The translations under genes were made by a program, and so were the position numbers. A stretch of DNA of 64,000 nucleotides from Vermamoeba vermiformis (lineage: Eukaryota > Tubulinea > Echinamoebida), in assembly GCA_045837725.1 (NCBI GenBank), contig JBEWZL010000121.1, positions 372,001 through 436,000 of the forward strand, in the 5' to 3' direction. Position 1 is the first letter of the stretch. Every line of letters starts with the position of its first letter. The notes beneath the pieces were generated by a model that had not been told where the DNA came from, made no database searches, and was given only the letters and a program-made list of their open reading frames with translations. Positions 22,711-35,221 of the stretch are shown here, piece by piece.

Positions 22711-25700
22711 CTATTTCTTCGTTGCCAGCCAATCTACATAAATAGTTCCGTTAATGGATTCGTCATCCAGATTCGTTTTAGCTCGCTTAGTAGCTCGTCT
22801 ATCATCAAGATGCACATCTTCTTCGCCACTTCGATCACTATCTTCTTCTTCACTATCGTCAGCTTCAGCAGACACGTGAAACTCATCAATGCGGGCTTCG
22901 TCTCCCGACAACGATGCCTCATCACTATTGTCGTAATAATAATTGATCGGACGAGGCTTATTATTATTTTCTTCTATACTCTGTGACTCTTCTTCGTTCA
23001 TATTGTCAGGCTCGCTGCTCTGTTCTGAACCCGCAGATCCCCATTCGTTCACTGAAACATTGATCAATTTCAATGCATTTGCTTCACGTTCGTTCTTATT
23101 TAGCCTATTAGTCTTCGCTATTTTCTTGCCCGCTAATCGTTGTTGAATTTGTTTCTCGAGTTCTTTGTTATTGATCGTCGTTTCAATGTGGTGTGATCCG
23201 ATCATTTCTGCAACATCTTCGCTGAATTTTTCCACGTGATAAATCATCCGAGGCAAAGTATCATTTACAGCACTCTAATATGAGCGATTAGTTTAAAATG
23301 ACGCTGAGCCAACGTATAAAAGTTTCACGTACTCGTTTGCGTTTCTTGGTTGCGTCTTGTTTCACTTTTTTCACGCTCAATTTGAGTACTGAAGTGATTT
23401 CTAAGCTAGCGTCAAATAGTGGCACCAAATTATCGACAGAATAAATGTCATTATCGTTCTGATCATCGTTAAGGTCCTCGACTTCCTCAGTTCTCCACGT
23501 GACGCAGTACTCGAGCCGTTGTTTGAGAATAGGAATAAGTTTGATACTTAACTTAAAAAGGAAATCCCATGGCAATCTACGTGTGAAACAATTAAGTAAC
23601 TGGATTCCAATGTGGATGAAGGAACTCCATCGATCGAGACTTACATAGGCGTAGATTTCTTCGCGCAGAGCTTGTCGATTAATATGTACGTTGATTGCAC
23701 GAATAATTGCAGAAATTCTTTCAGTGGTTCGAACGGGTTGCTACGGTGATTTTTGCGCAGATCCTTTTTTGACACTTTGAAGCGAGAGACGCACTCTACT
23801 AACTGATTTGATAATAGTACCATAAACTAATATACACGTTAATACTAAGAATAATGTAAACTTGATGATCTTACGGAGTGGATGGTCGACGTGGAAATGG
23901 CGGGAAAAGTTTTGTGTTCATGCAGATCAGTCTCTTCACGCTCCTCTAAGAAGTCTTCAATGACATTTAACAGCTTACTAATTAGGGAAATCATCTAAAA
24001 CAAGGGATTAGCCTTCAATTACCCGAGAGTTACGGGATCGTACCGTGTCCGAATCTCTGCTTAGCATGTCAAATAAGTTCTCAAGGGTCACTTTAATCCA
24101 TAATTCATCGCTGGGCCTGTTTTATAAATAAAAATTAACTCTTTACTCAGGCGTATTAATTATAAATAAAATTCGGTGACTTACCGAGATACTGCCAAAT
24201 AAGGCAAGTACGAAACTAGAACTTTTTCATTCGCGATAAATATTTGTCTCAGCGATGAATATGCCAGATTAATAACATCTTTGGTCTTCTTAGTCCCTTT
24301 CGTTACTTGGAACTGCCAGATCTGTTAGAGCGAATTGAAAACACGTAGAATTCGTACCATTAACTTGACTAGGATAAAGCTCAGAAACTTGCTTGGCAGT
24401 TTGTCGAACTGCTCGGCGAATGCATTATACAAAAACATGCGCTTTTCTCTTGCCATGTCTCCGCTAGTAATTGTCTAAAAATAGAACTTTTAATTACCCG
24501 AGTTTATACCGTCCAAATATTACCTTGAGTTCTTTCTCATCGATAGATCGGTTAATTATCTCTTCTACAGTGCCTTGGAATTGTTGGGCATATTCAAATA
24601 AGCGCCATAAGATCAAATAGATCAAGCTGTCAGGGAGGTCATTATTACGAGTCCGAAACTTTTAACAATAAATAACAGATACTTACAATAGGCCCTTCAG
24701 TGCTTCCGACCAACAGTTTTCTGCGTCTTTATATTTATCATTGCCCTACAGAAAAAGTTAATCGAAATTGAAAATCGGATGTGGATCGGAATTTCGCTCA
24801 CCTTCGATTTTAACGTTGAAATGTCTTTTCTTCCTTTCTCTAATTGCTCCAATAGCAACTTGGTTTGCTTGAAGAACCAAGGGAAGAAACTAAATTTGTG
24901 CAAAGACTGCAGGAGCGTGTGGCCGTTTAATCCATCCGCGCCATTTAAGTTCAATTGCGTCAAACTGCTCGTAGTTGCTTCTAATTCGAAATTAACGCGC
25001 GAGGAGCTGAAAAACGGTTGAAAGGATTGATTCGATCCGCTTGTAACTTTCTTGAGGAGATTTCTCTTAGCTGCAGCACTTCGACTATATTGTATTCCCT
25101 TTCCATCAGTAGCTCTACATGAATATTGGTTATTACAATGCAATTCTGCTGGATTACCGGCAGGATGAAAAAAAATTGCCTAAAAAGGAAATTCTCCATG
25201 TTATTTCCCGAACGGATTAGAATTACTTACATTAGCAATATGCTGTCGGTGATTTGTTGGTAGATCTTGCCAAGAAAGTCGTTTTTGATTTGCATCAATT
25301 GCAAAGAATTCAGATCCCACGCACCGCTCGACCAATCCAATTTTTGAGGCATTAGTCGCAATATGGTCATTAATCTATCCCATTCTATTTGCGGGGCTAT
25401 TTTTAGCAGCAATCCTAATAGCTGAACCATACTCGACTTTTCTTGCTTCGCGTTGTTCAGTCGCTCGAGAATTGAGTTCCACACGGACTTGAAAACAGTC
25501 ACGTGGTTCAATTTGTTCATGAACTGCTTGTTCAGTTCAAATGCCTCGATTCTATTCATCAAATATCGATTTGAAATTATCGTGCTCCAACTTTGTCCTA
25601 AGTAACAGCAGATCGCCGCCTCAATTAGCCCTATAAATGCAACGTCAGATCCACGATCAAAAATAAATTAGTGTAGCTTACTAGGCTCAGTATATGTCTC

Positions 25701-28218
25701 TTCATCATCATCTTTTTCGTCTTCATTTGTTACTTCAAACTCCTTGAAATGTTTTTTCACGTGGATCGGCACGCGAAATCCGGACATCAATAACGAGTCC
25801 CAAGACGTCAGTACCTATTAATATTATTATTACTATATTAGTAAAGTGGATTTACTTCGGGACCACTACTCACGTTTGAAATTTCATTGTGGTACGCCAA
25901 AAAGCAGTCTATTAATAGCGTGTAGTAATTGAGTTGATTGAAGTCGTAGCTGTGCCCTTCAAACGTTTCTTTCCTCGACAATTCAATGATCTGTCCGATA
26001 TCAAACACCGGCACTCGTTTGTTGTTCTCTGCAACGAACAAATTGACTCGGTCTTGCTGACTTTTTGATTTGTTGTTCGATGAAATTTTTGATTTTCGTC
26101 TGTGCACAGCGACCTCTTCGAGAAACTGTACGATTTGAGTGTCACTGATTAACGGCAATAAATGTTGATAATAAATAGATTCTTTGAGTTCTTGCGGGAA
26201 CTTGTGAATGTTTGTGACGAGCATGTCGAAAATAAATAAGCGCACGTGAAATGCACACGAGTCAATCATACGCAACATCCACTGCACTAACGATGCTTTT
26301 TCTTGTTCTGACAATATTGACGTCACGTGGCTGCTCAGGATCAAGCCTATGATATGCAAAGTGTTATTACCAAATAAGGAAAAAAATTGTTTTAACGTAC
26401 CGCAACGTTGAGAATCGATATTTCCGCTAAATATTTGTTTTTGGATATAAATCATGATCGAATTGGACATGGTCGGTCGATGAGCACACAACGAGACCAA
26501 GGACTCGCTCAATGCGTGCAACACAAAGTAGAAGTCATCTGCGCAAATAAATTAGCTGTAAATATCTTACACTATTCTTTGTCGTACCTGTGATGTTGTT
26601 GTTATTGGCGTCAACAGCGGCCAATGAATGCGGATGCATTAATACTTCCTCAATTAACGGTGCCTATTCAAATCATTATTAAGCTATTCGATTAAATTAT
26701 TCTCTGCACTTACATTAACGACAACATAATCGCCATAGTTCCTCGACAACATCAACAGAATGGCTGCACTGCCTCGTGCTGCATTTGAACTAAAATTGAC
26801 ACCTGTCAGAAATATATTTTTCACCTAATCAGTTTACGGTGTTATTGTTTCTTACTCTTTTGAGCTGTTGCCAGTGGCCGCTTGTTGAAAACATTGCACG
26901 CAGCTTGTCAGCAAGTTACTAATTACCTGTGAAAAATATTAGATATTTTATTTTTGGGTAGTAAGTTTAGAACGTACCTCAGCTCGCGACGCCTCGTATT
27001 TTAAGAATAAAGTGAGAAATAAATCCGAGGCCCATGAAATGAGCACTTTGTTCGATGATTGCAACAAAGTACTGCAAAATGTCACGAGTGCCTGTTGATG
27101 CTCTTTCAACACATTTTTTTCTTCAATAACACTCCTATAATATTCCTTATTAGTATACATTATAATAATAACAATGTAATTATTACTTTAATAGAGCTAG
27201 GTCTGCCGCTTGTCGTGTTAAACTTTGCATTAAAATGTTCAGCGCGTTCGTTGAAATTTTGACTTGAGGGTTATTAACCATAATTAACAATAGTAATATA
27301 TCTAGCTTATATAACTTTGACGTTGATACGGCTTTGAAGAATCTATTCACTGAACGGCAAAAAAAAAAGAGGTTAGGATCCACGTATGAAATTTCCTTTT
27401 TAAAGCGTACCAGCTAACTTGCTAATTTTGAGTGCATTTGACAATACTTCAACTATCATAGGCAGTGCTTTGCTCGACAAGTTTCTAGTCTCTTTTCTAA
27501 TGGCCTCAATGATGTCGCTAGCAAGTTCTAACAATGACGTTAATCTCAGTTTTAATAATAGACATCGTACCTTTCGTCATTGAATGTAATAATGTGCGCA
27601 CTACGGTAGGTAAGTCATCTTCTTCGACAATATTCAGGGCTGATACGGTCAACAAAAACACATCCGTCTAAAAATAAACAGATCAGCATTTGATGTTAAT
27701 GATTGATGCAGTGTTTGTACCTTCATTTTTTCTGGTAATTGTAGTTGTGATAATGAGCCGATAATAGGTAACAAAAATGAGCGATCTACAGTCAAGATCT
27801 GCTTGTACTTCTCGATCACCATTTGAATTTCTTTTGTAGACGTGCCAACGATCTCGGGCAACGCTTCAATAATTAAAATTGGATTTTGATAACATTCTAC
27901 CAGCTCAAGTAGCTATAATTATAATTAGAAATTGTGAACTGTTGGATCGGGATCTTACCTGCTCAGTGATAGCCGCATTAGGCGTTAAATTTCCTGCCAT
28001 GGTTCGTAATATTCGCTTTACATCTTGTTCAGTATCGTTGGCCATAATAATTCGATTTATCAAGTGAGATGCAGTTTCCACCTTTTGGAATAATCCGTCA
28101 ATAATTTTGTAAAATAAGAATATGACTATATAATTAATACCTGTGTATCTGCATCTCGTAATAGTTCGGGAATTATTTTTAATAATTCGTTGATGTCGAT
28201 TGAATCGATAAATTCCAT
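22711..28218 (-). CDS. FANCD2: FANCD2-like helical-repeat protein
   Basis: More than twenty short exons encode a helical solenoid of roughly 1,300 residues. Near the N-terminus, ALPEIVGTS, LLPIIGSLSQLQL and DDLPTVVRTLLHSMT line up in order with the human FANCD2 segment holding SLPEILGDS, VPILDVLSSLRL and EDLPVIIKFILHSVT. Further on are many Leu-rich helices and KKDLRKNHRSNPFEPLKEFLQ. The C-terminus is acidic and disordered (SEEEDSDRSGEED) like that of animal FANCD2. FANCD2 forms a clamp with FANCI on DNA at interstrand crosslinks and is activated by monoubiquitination. From the ATG at 28218 the protein lacks perhaps 150 N-terminal residues found in animals; either it is genuinely shorter or an upstream exon was missed. 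FANCI is the main alternative but matched less well. I could not place the monoubiquitinated Lys. Confidence 0.68.
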
Positions 28219-28521
28219 ATTTTGTAATCAAGCTCTTCAGGGTTGAATGGGAAGGTAATTTAGGCAAATAATAATAATATTATCTAATAAGACATCGTCT
28301 ATTGTCGTTCCTTTCGTTTTTAATGAATAATAGTTGCGTAATTTGGCGGGCTTTTTTTAGGCTGACAAAAATGGCTGAAACAGAATGAAAATTCTTTCAA
28401 TTATTTGTGTGGAGATGGCCACCACATCAAATTGTATATAGTATTTATTTTAATTAATATCAAGCATCAGTATTTTCCGAAGATATTTCAGAAGATTACC
28501 TTGTGACATCCATCTTTCATA
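28219..28521. other. Divergent promoter region, FANCD2-like and HGSNAT-like genes
   Basis: About 300 bp of AT-rich DNA between two start codons. No RNA gene or clear TATA box seen; a missed first FANCD2 exon is possible here but I could not identify one. Confidence 0.4.
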
Positions 28522-30374
28522 ATGGAAGTAAGTGCGCTAATTTATCAATAAAAATCATAATTTTTATTTCGATAATTAATTAAATAAATCTAAGCTTATT
28601 TCCGATTTTATGCGTAAAAATTTTTTGATCAAACAAAATAAAATATTCTAATACGGTATTTATCTGTTAGGCCGATCCTGCACCTACCAACTTACAAAAT
28701 GTTAACGAGAGCACGCCTCTTTTAGTTCCGGCAATTAATACAGAAGCGGATCCAGAACTGCAACCAATAATTGGTTTCAGACCAGCCCCGAAGGCTCGCG
28801 TGCGCAGCTTAGATGTATTTAGAGGAATTACTATAGTCGGAATGATACTAGTTGATAATCAAGGCGAACTAATGAACAAAGACAAGCACATTCTGTGGCC
28901 GATCGACGAATCTGCTGTAAGTGCTAGACTCAGTTTAGATTACACAATAGGCTAATTATATTGTAGTGGAATGGCTTGAGACCTAGCGATTGCGTATTTC
29001 CGTTTTTCTTATTCATTATGGGCATGGCCGTAGCTTTTGCGTTAAAACGAGAGGATCCGAAAAAACTTGGCAGTACGTCTTTACTTAACAACCTCCATAA
29101 ATTAAAGCTAACATATTTATAGCATGGCTAAGAGTACTAAGAAGATTTCTAATCTTGTTTGCCGTTGGTATATTTTTCAATTTGTTTGGCAGCAAGTTCA
29201 ATTTTGCTCATTTTCGCATTCCTGGGTACGTATGAATACGATTCTATTCATATCATAATATGCTCATACGTCTATAGAGTACTTCAACGCATCGCTGTAT
29301 GCTACACATTGGTCTCTATCATTTATTTAGCTATTCCCGTATTTTTGGGCCGTCTGGCTGTTATCTTAGGCATGACGGGGCTCTATTTAGGCATTATATA
29401 TGGCTATCCAGTGCCTGAATGTGGACGCGCTATTTTAACACCCGCGTGCAATGCTGCTGGTCATATTGACCGCGCGGTATTTGGTCCAAATTATATGATC
29501 AAACCAACGGATCCAGAAGGCGTTTTATCCACTTTAACAGGTAAATGTCGATACATTAATACGACGTAATTCAAATCGATATACAATAAGTCAATACAAG
29601 CATAATGAACTCTCGCGCAAGATCCGGATCTTTTTTTTATCAGATGTATTTTGTTGAGGTAAATACTAATGATCGTTTTATTATCGTAGCCACCCTCACT
29701 ACATTCTTGGGCCTATGCTTCGGTCTGATTATGAACAAATTCAAAGACCGCAGACCTACAGTTCCGTCATTCCTAGACACCGAGGACGAGAAGCGAGTGA
29801 AGCAGACAGCAGTTGAAGAGAGCAATTTGGACACGTTGAAGTGGTGGGTGGTATTAGCGACTTGCCTAGTCATATTCCCAGTCTTGTTGGAGATCAAGTT
29901 GCCCATCTTCGCCTTCAACAAAAAATTATGGTCGTTCACATTCGCGTTGATTACAGCAGGTATCGCTGGCCTAGTGCTATCATTGTGCTTCTTTTTTGTC
30001 GATGTTATCGACTATTTCCTCGAAAAAAGAGGCAAAAAAGTTGTGGATGTGATCATCGCGCCGTTCTTATGGCTTGGAATGAACTCGCTGCTTATATTCT
30101 TGGCAATGATATTGTTAGAGATCTTATTGATGGTATGTATTGCATTATTGATGTCGATTTTAAGGCTAATAAGGCTTTTTAGAGCATTTTCCATGTGGAT
30201 CTGGACGATCAAGGCACTACGCAGTCATTATGGGCTTATTTATACGAAAATGGTTTCCATTCATGGATCCCTAGCGCACCATGGGCCTCACTAGTCTTCT
30301 CACTCGCGCATTTGTTGTTATGGCTTGGAGTTGCTGCCCTTTGCTATTTTAGGAAATTTTTCCTCAAGATCTAA
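28522..30374 (+). CDS. HGSNAT-like multi-pass acyltransferase family protein
   Basis: About 430 residues with about ten membrane segments. The two-codon first exon (ATG GAA at 28522) is followed by a long intron to 28671. It matches human heparan-alpha-glucosaminide N-acetyltransferase through RVRSLDVFRGITIVGMILVDNQG, AWNGLRPSDCVFPFFLFIMG, IPGVLQRIAVCYTLV, the lumenal DPEGVLSTL, NKKLWSFTF and LGMNSLLIFLA. HGSNAT moves acetyl groups from cytosolic acetyl-CoA to lumenal glucosamine through an acetyl-His intermediate. Here the motif that is HSSWNGL in human reads ESAWNGL (GAA at 28908-28910), and the human VGHEV segment reads LAMIL, so both conserved His are absent. The N-terminal lumenal domain of HGSNAT is also missing. 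It is probably a relative with a changed mechanism or a non-enzymatic role. The Glu is certain from the sequence; the consequence is inferred. Confidence 0.82.
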
Positions 30375-30819
30375 AAAAAGGATCCTGAGGCCAACAAACG
30401 GTCAGTGTACATTTTAAACTTATTTTTAAATAAATTTTGTCGAGTTAACAATAACCGCTGCATCATTGCGGTGAAGGCAAGTTGGATCCCGGGCAGTACA
30501 AGGTAACAAAAATACTTCTTCTTTCTAACGTTCATGAAATGGAATTAGAATCGACTTTAAACATTCAACATGATAATATTATTACTCTACGCAAAATTTT
30601 AATGCCAACAATCTAATCGAAAGCAAGAATTAGTCTTTATAATTATTGAATTTTTAAAAATAATACTATGCACTGGCAGATATTTTAAACAGCCTAATTA
30701 TAATATTCAATTGTGTATATAATATACAAATTATTTAAACGGCGGTAATAGATTAAAGGCTAAAAATTCAATTTCAGCGCCACCAAGGAAATTTTTACTA
30801 CACTAGCAACAATAATAAT
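30375..30819. other. Intergenic region upstream of the actin-like gene
   Basis: AT-rich. A TATATAATATA stretch at about 30716 lies 100 bp before the actin-like ATG and could serve as its TATA element. No gene seen. Confidence 0.4.
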
Positions 30820-32491
30820 ATGGCAGAAGAAGTACAAACCGGCTTTGTGATCGATAATGGAGCTGAATTTACGCGAGCTGGGTTCTCGGGGGATCCGATG
30901 CCGAGAGCTGTTTTGCCTACAGTCGTGGGACAACGCCGACATAATGGTATAATCGGGTCAGAGGATAAACAACATTGTAAGTATCATTTTAATTATTTTT
31001 TGCTTCGACGGGTATTTCATCAACGCATCTAACTTAACTTTATTTTAGATGTGGGCGATGATGCTGAGAGTCACCGAGGAATCCTTAATTTAAGCTTCCC
31101 TATGCATAGAGGTAACTTTACAATATTTCTTTGCTCTTACTAATTGGTAGTATTAATATAGGGCTTATAAATAATTTCGACGACATGCAGCGGATCTGGC
31201 ATAACATCTTTTACGAACAACTCAAGCTCAACGTATTTGACGCACCGACTATAATGACCGAGTCACCTTTAGCACCTGCAGCGCAGCGCGAGAAGACTAC
31301 TGAAGTCATGTTTGAGTACTTCAGCTCCCCTGCCTTTTTCATGAAAGACACTGCTTCATTTGCTATTTTTAGCTCGGGCCATGACTCGGGCGTGTTAGTG
31401 GAGTCGGGTACGATACGATATTGCCTTATTCGGAATATACTGATGCGCTCGTACTGATATTTTATCGTGCGAAGGTGCTGGTACGACGACCGTGGTGCCG
31501 TTTTATAAGAACAATATTATTAAGTCTGCTATTGTGAGCATGGACATTGGCGGTGAAGATTTGACCGCTTACCTTGTCAAATCATTGGCTAATAAGAAGT
31601 AAGTCTATAATAATCATTTTAGTGGTACGAAAAAAAAACTGTTATAGCAATGGTATTTATCGCTCTTTTAATTATTATAGCATTGACTTAACAAATACTG
31701 TCGGTCAAGCACTAGCGGGCGCCTATAAACAAAAGCATTGCTTTGTGGCGCTGGATCCAACTACTCAACAGCCTCAGACTGTCACTGTTGAGCTACCGAC
31801 AGGAGAAATTGTACAAATAAGTACGTACTTATTTACATATATAGTTAGATTATTTCTTTTTTTAAGTACAATCAAACTGGAAAGTATTGTTCCGTAAGAG
31901 AAATCAAAGCGGATCTACTGGGCTTTAATTTATTAATATTCAGTGAAATTATTCATATCGGTAGTATTTTGAACATTAATAGTGTTATGATTGCTATATT
32001 AGATCTAAGTTCCAATTTTTCTTGACTTTTTTTTTTATCAAATTTATTTCTTCCGTTCAACTACTAACACGGTACAAATAGCCGATGAGCTGCATACAGT
32101 GCCTGAAGTGTTGTTTCAACCACCACTGCTCGGTGTTGAATGCGATGGTGTTCATCAACTGATCTGCAGTGCGATCAAGAAGACAGATCCGGCCATTCAG
32201 TCCAAGCTCTGGAAGACTATTATATTATCTGGCGGCAACACGTTGTTCAACGGCTTCGAACAACGGCTGCAAAAAGAATTGACGCCATTAGCGCACGCCC
32301 CACCAGAGAGGCAGATCCGCGTGATTGCAGAGCCTAACCGCAAATACCTGCCATACAGCGGTGCCTCGATGATTGCGTCGCTCGAGTCATTTCAACAGTT
32401 TTGGGTCACAAAAGAGGAGTACGATGAGAATGGGCCGGGCATCATGGCTACGCGACAGGAGTCCGTCGATAATGAGTTTAGTACCGCTTAA
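30820..32491 (+). CDS. Divergent actin/actin-related protein
   Basis: About 390 residues in six exons. Colinear with actin throughout: DNGAEFTRAGFSGDPMPRAV, HYVGDDAESHRGILNLSFP, NNFDDMQRIWHNIFY, TESPLAPAAQREKTTEVMFE, IILSGGNTLFNGFEQRLQKE, RKYLPYSGASMIASL and FQQFWVTKEEYDENGP. The first Asp of the phosphate-1 loop is kept. Positions that position water or nucleotide in actin are changed: the helix corresponding to AIQAVLSLYASG reads KDTASFAIFSSG (Gln137 lost), and DSGDGVTHTVP reads ESGAGTTTVVP (Asp154 to Glu, Asp157 to Ala). The tail carries about ten extra residues instead of the actin Cys-Phe end. This suggests slow or no ATP hydrolysis and poor polymerisation. It does not clearly match any of the conserved Arp1-Arp11 classes that I can recall. 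Confidence 0.85.
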
Positions 32492-32788
32492 CATGTTGTA
32501 TATCATTTATTAATATAAGTCAAATGCTTAGTAGTGGATAAATATTGCTAGTAAAGCACTATTAGATCTTGCGCCACTGTAATGAATATCAGTACTGGCC
32601 GTAAATCCGTTTCTTTTGCACCATCCTTTTAAAATAAGACTATTATATGTATAAATATAGTGAGATGTCTGTAGTTCAACAGTTTTTGTTCGCTCTTGCC
32701 GGCAAGTCTTGAGTTAAAATCAATTTCAATATTTTTTCGAATATTTTCGAGTCAACCGACTAGTGTAATACAACAAAGTAATAACAAT

Positions 32789-35117
32789 ATGGCCGACAAG
32801 CCTCAATTAACCTTGCTGCACTTTAATGATGCCTATCATATTGAACCGCGCGATAAAGAACCTGTGGCTGGTGGTGCAAGGTAAATAATAATTTTTAATT
32901 ACTTTATAATTATTATTGTAATATTATTTGCGACGATCAAACGAATACTCCTCAAATCCAGAAAATTTGAAATAATATCTTTGTTTTAGATTCGTTACCG
33001 CCGTTCGTCAATACAAAGAAGAAAATCCATTAATAATATGCAGCGGTGATTTATTCAATCCCTCGCTTAGTAAGTGATCTAATGCTCAAGTCGGGTGATC
33101 TAAATTTTTAAAAATAATTTTAAATTTCCAGTGAGCACCGTATTTAAAGGCCGACAAATGGTTCCAGTGTTAAATGAGGTAATTTAATTATATTAATATT
33201 AATATTGCTTGATATTAACAATGAACAGATTGGCATCCATTACGCGGTGGTTGGAAATCACGACTTTGATTTTGGAATTGACAATTTGAACAAATTAATT
33301 AAGCAAACTAAATTCGAGTAAGTAATAATAAAATCAACACTAATAATCACGATGTAGAGCGGATCTGACGGAAATTCTAGAATTTGCAACAAATACTAAT
33401 CCTTAAATTTAAGATGGTTATTATCGAATGTCGTAGATACTAAGGGCGAACAATTAGTGAGCACTATTCGTTCAAAAGTTGTGGATTGGAACGGCGTTAA
33501 AGTTGGCTTGATGGGCCTCGTGGAAGAAGAATGGCTCGTGACCCTCAACATTGACGTCACTCAATTGAAGTACACAGGTATGATATAGACGCCTATAATA
33601 TATTGTTCTAATATAGGTCTCGGCTATGTATTAGATTTCGTTACTGAAGGCCGAAAACTCGTGCAAGAACTTAAATCCCAGGGTGCTGAAGTCATCCTCG
33701 CCGTGACTCACATGCGCGTACCTAACGACACCAAACTCGCTGAACAAGTTGAAGGCATCGATGTCGTATTGGTAAGAGTCCTATTATAATGATACTTTAC
33801 TATCTGAACCTGGTCCCGTGTCACTGTAGCTCTTGATGATGTCACTTGGATCTCACTTTGTGATATTCTAGGGCGGTCATGATCATCACTACGAGATTAA
33901 AGAAGTCAATGGCACATTGATCGTTAAATCGGGCACTGATTTCAGACAATTGACCAAAGTTGATCTGTTCAAGAAACCACGCGAGGAGTTGAAAGACATG
34001 AAGAACTATACCTTCAAAACCACCACCATTGATATTGTTGGCAGCATTCCTGAGGACCCGAAGACGAAACAAATTGTCGATGGATTTGACGAGCAGTTCC
34101 GTGCACGAATGGACAAAATCATCGCGCAAGCTGAGGTCAAACTGGATGCGTCAAACGAAGCTGTCAGAACTCGCGAGTCTAACGTCGGTACGTACATTAT
34201 TTGTATTGTATTAACATATATATTAACAATTTTGAAGGTAATTTGGTCTGTGATTGCATGTGCCGAGAATTGAACGCGCAAATTGCCATTTTGAGTAAGT
34301 GACATTTAGCAATAAAAACTCCGTGTCTAATGATTTTTAGACGGTGGAACAATTAGATCTGACGATACCTATGGCCCTGGACCTATTACCGTAAAAGGCA
34401 AGTTCTTGTTAAAATTTCTAACGTCGTACTTACGGTCTCAAACCAGATCTGCTCTCGCTCTTTCCCTTCGAAGATATTTGCGTGGTAATTAAAGTTAGCG
34501 GCAGTGATGTTATTAAAGCTCTTGAGAACGGCGTTAGGTAACATTAATATCGTTCATTATTAATATAAGAAGTATGCTAATGTATCCTTTGATGCAGCCA
34601 GTACCCCAAGTTCGAAGGTCGATGGCCGCAAGTCTCTGGCATTAACTTTGAATGGGACCCGACCAAACCACCAGGCAGTCGTATTGTCAGTGTTACTTTC
34701 GGCGATAAGCCTCTGGATCCGAACTCTGAGTACACGCTCTGCACCAAGTCTTACATGACGCAAGGCAAGGACGGATATGACATGTTGATGAACAAGCCGA
34801 TGATTGTCGATGAAGAGAATGGACTGTTGATCTCGACAATGATGCGCAATTACTTTAGAAAGTTGTGCGTGGTCAATGCATTGAGCGAGCATTTGAACTT
34901 GAAGAAAGACGTCGTGTCAACTTGGAAACAATTTGCAAAGGACAAACACCACGAGCACGAGCAACAAAAGGCTGCCGCTGCCGCTCCATCAAGCGAGAAT
35001 CAAACGAGCATTAAAGAATTGTTGGGCTTGTCTAATAAGTACTTGGATCGAGCGCACCATTGCCCGATCATTAATGTTACTGAACAAGGACGCATTAAGA
35101 TGGTTCAAAATAAGTAA
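32789..35117 (+). CDS. 5'-nucleotidase/UshA-family metallophosphoesterase, no signal peptide
   Basis: About 560 residues in about ten exons. The N-terminal calcineurin-like domain has the dimetal ligands in order: LLHFNDAYH, ICSGDLFNPS, VVGNHDFDFG, AVTHMRV and LGGHDHHYE. The C-terminal 5'-nucleotidase substrate domain contains ESNVGNLVCDCM, ILNGGTIRSD and KFEGRWPQVSG, where aromatic and Asn/Arg residues normally hold the nucleoside. After it comes a charged, Ala-rich C-terminal tail of about 90 residues. Most family members are secreted or GPI-anchored; this one starts directly at MADKPQLTLLHFND with no signal peptide and no membrane segment, so a cytosolic enzyme is expected. A TATAAATA at 32650 lies 130 bp upstream. 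Confidence 0.87.
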
Positions 35118-35221
35118 TTAATATTACTAATAAACTAATGTACCTTTATTTACAAATATAAAGCCTAAAGATCAGCAGATCAAGGTTTATTCGAATCCGA
35201 AAACCAAAACTCCGATCCGAT

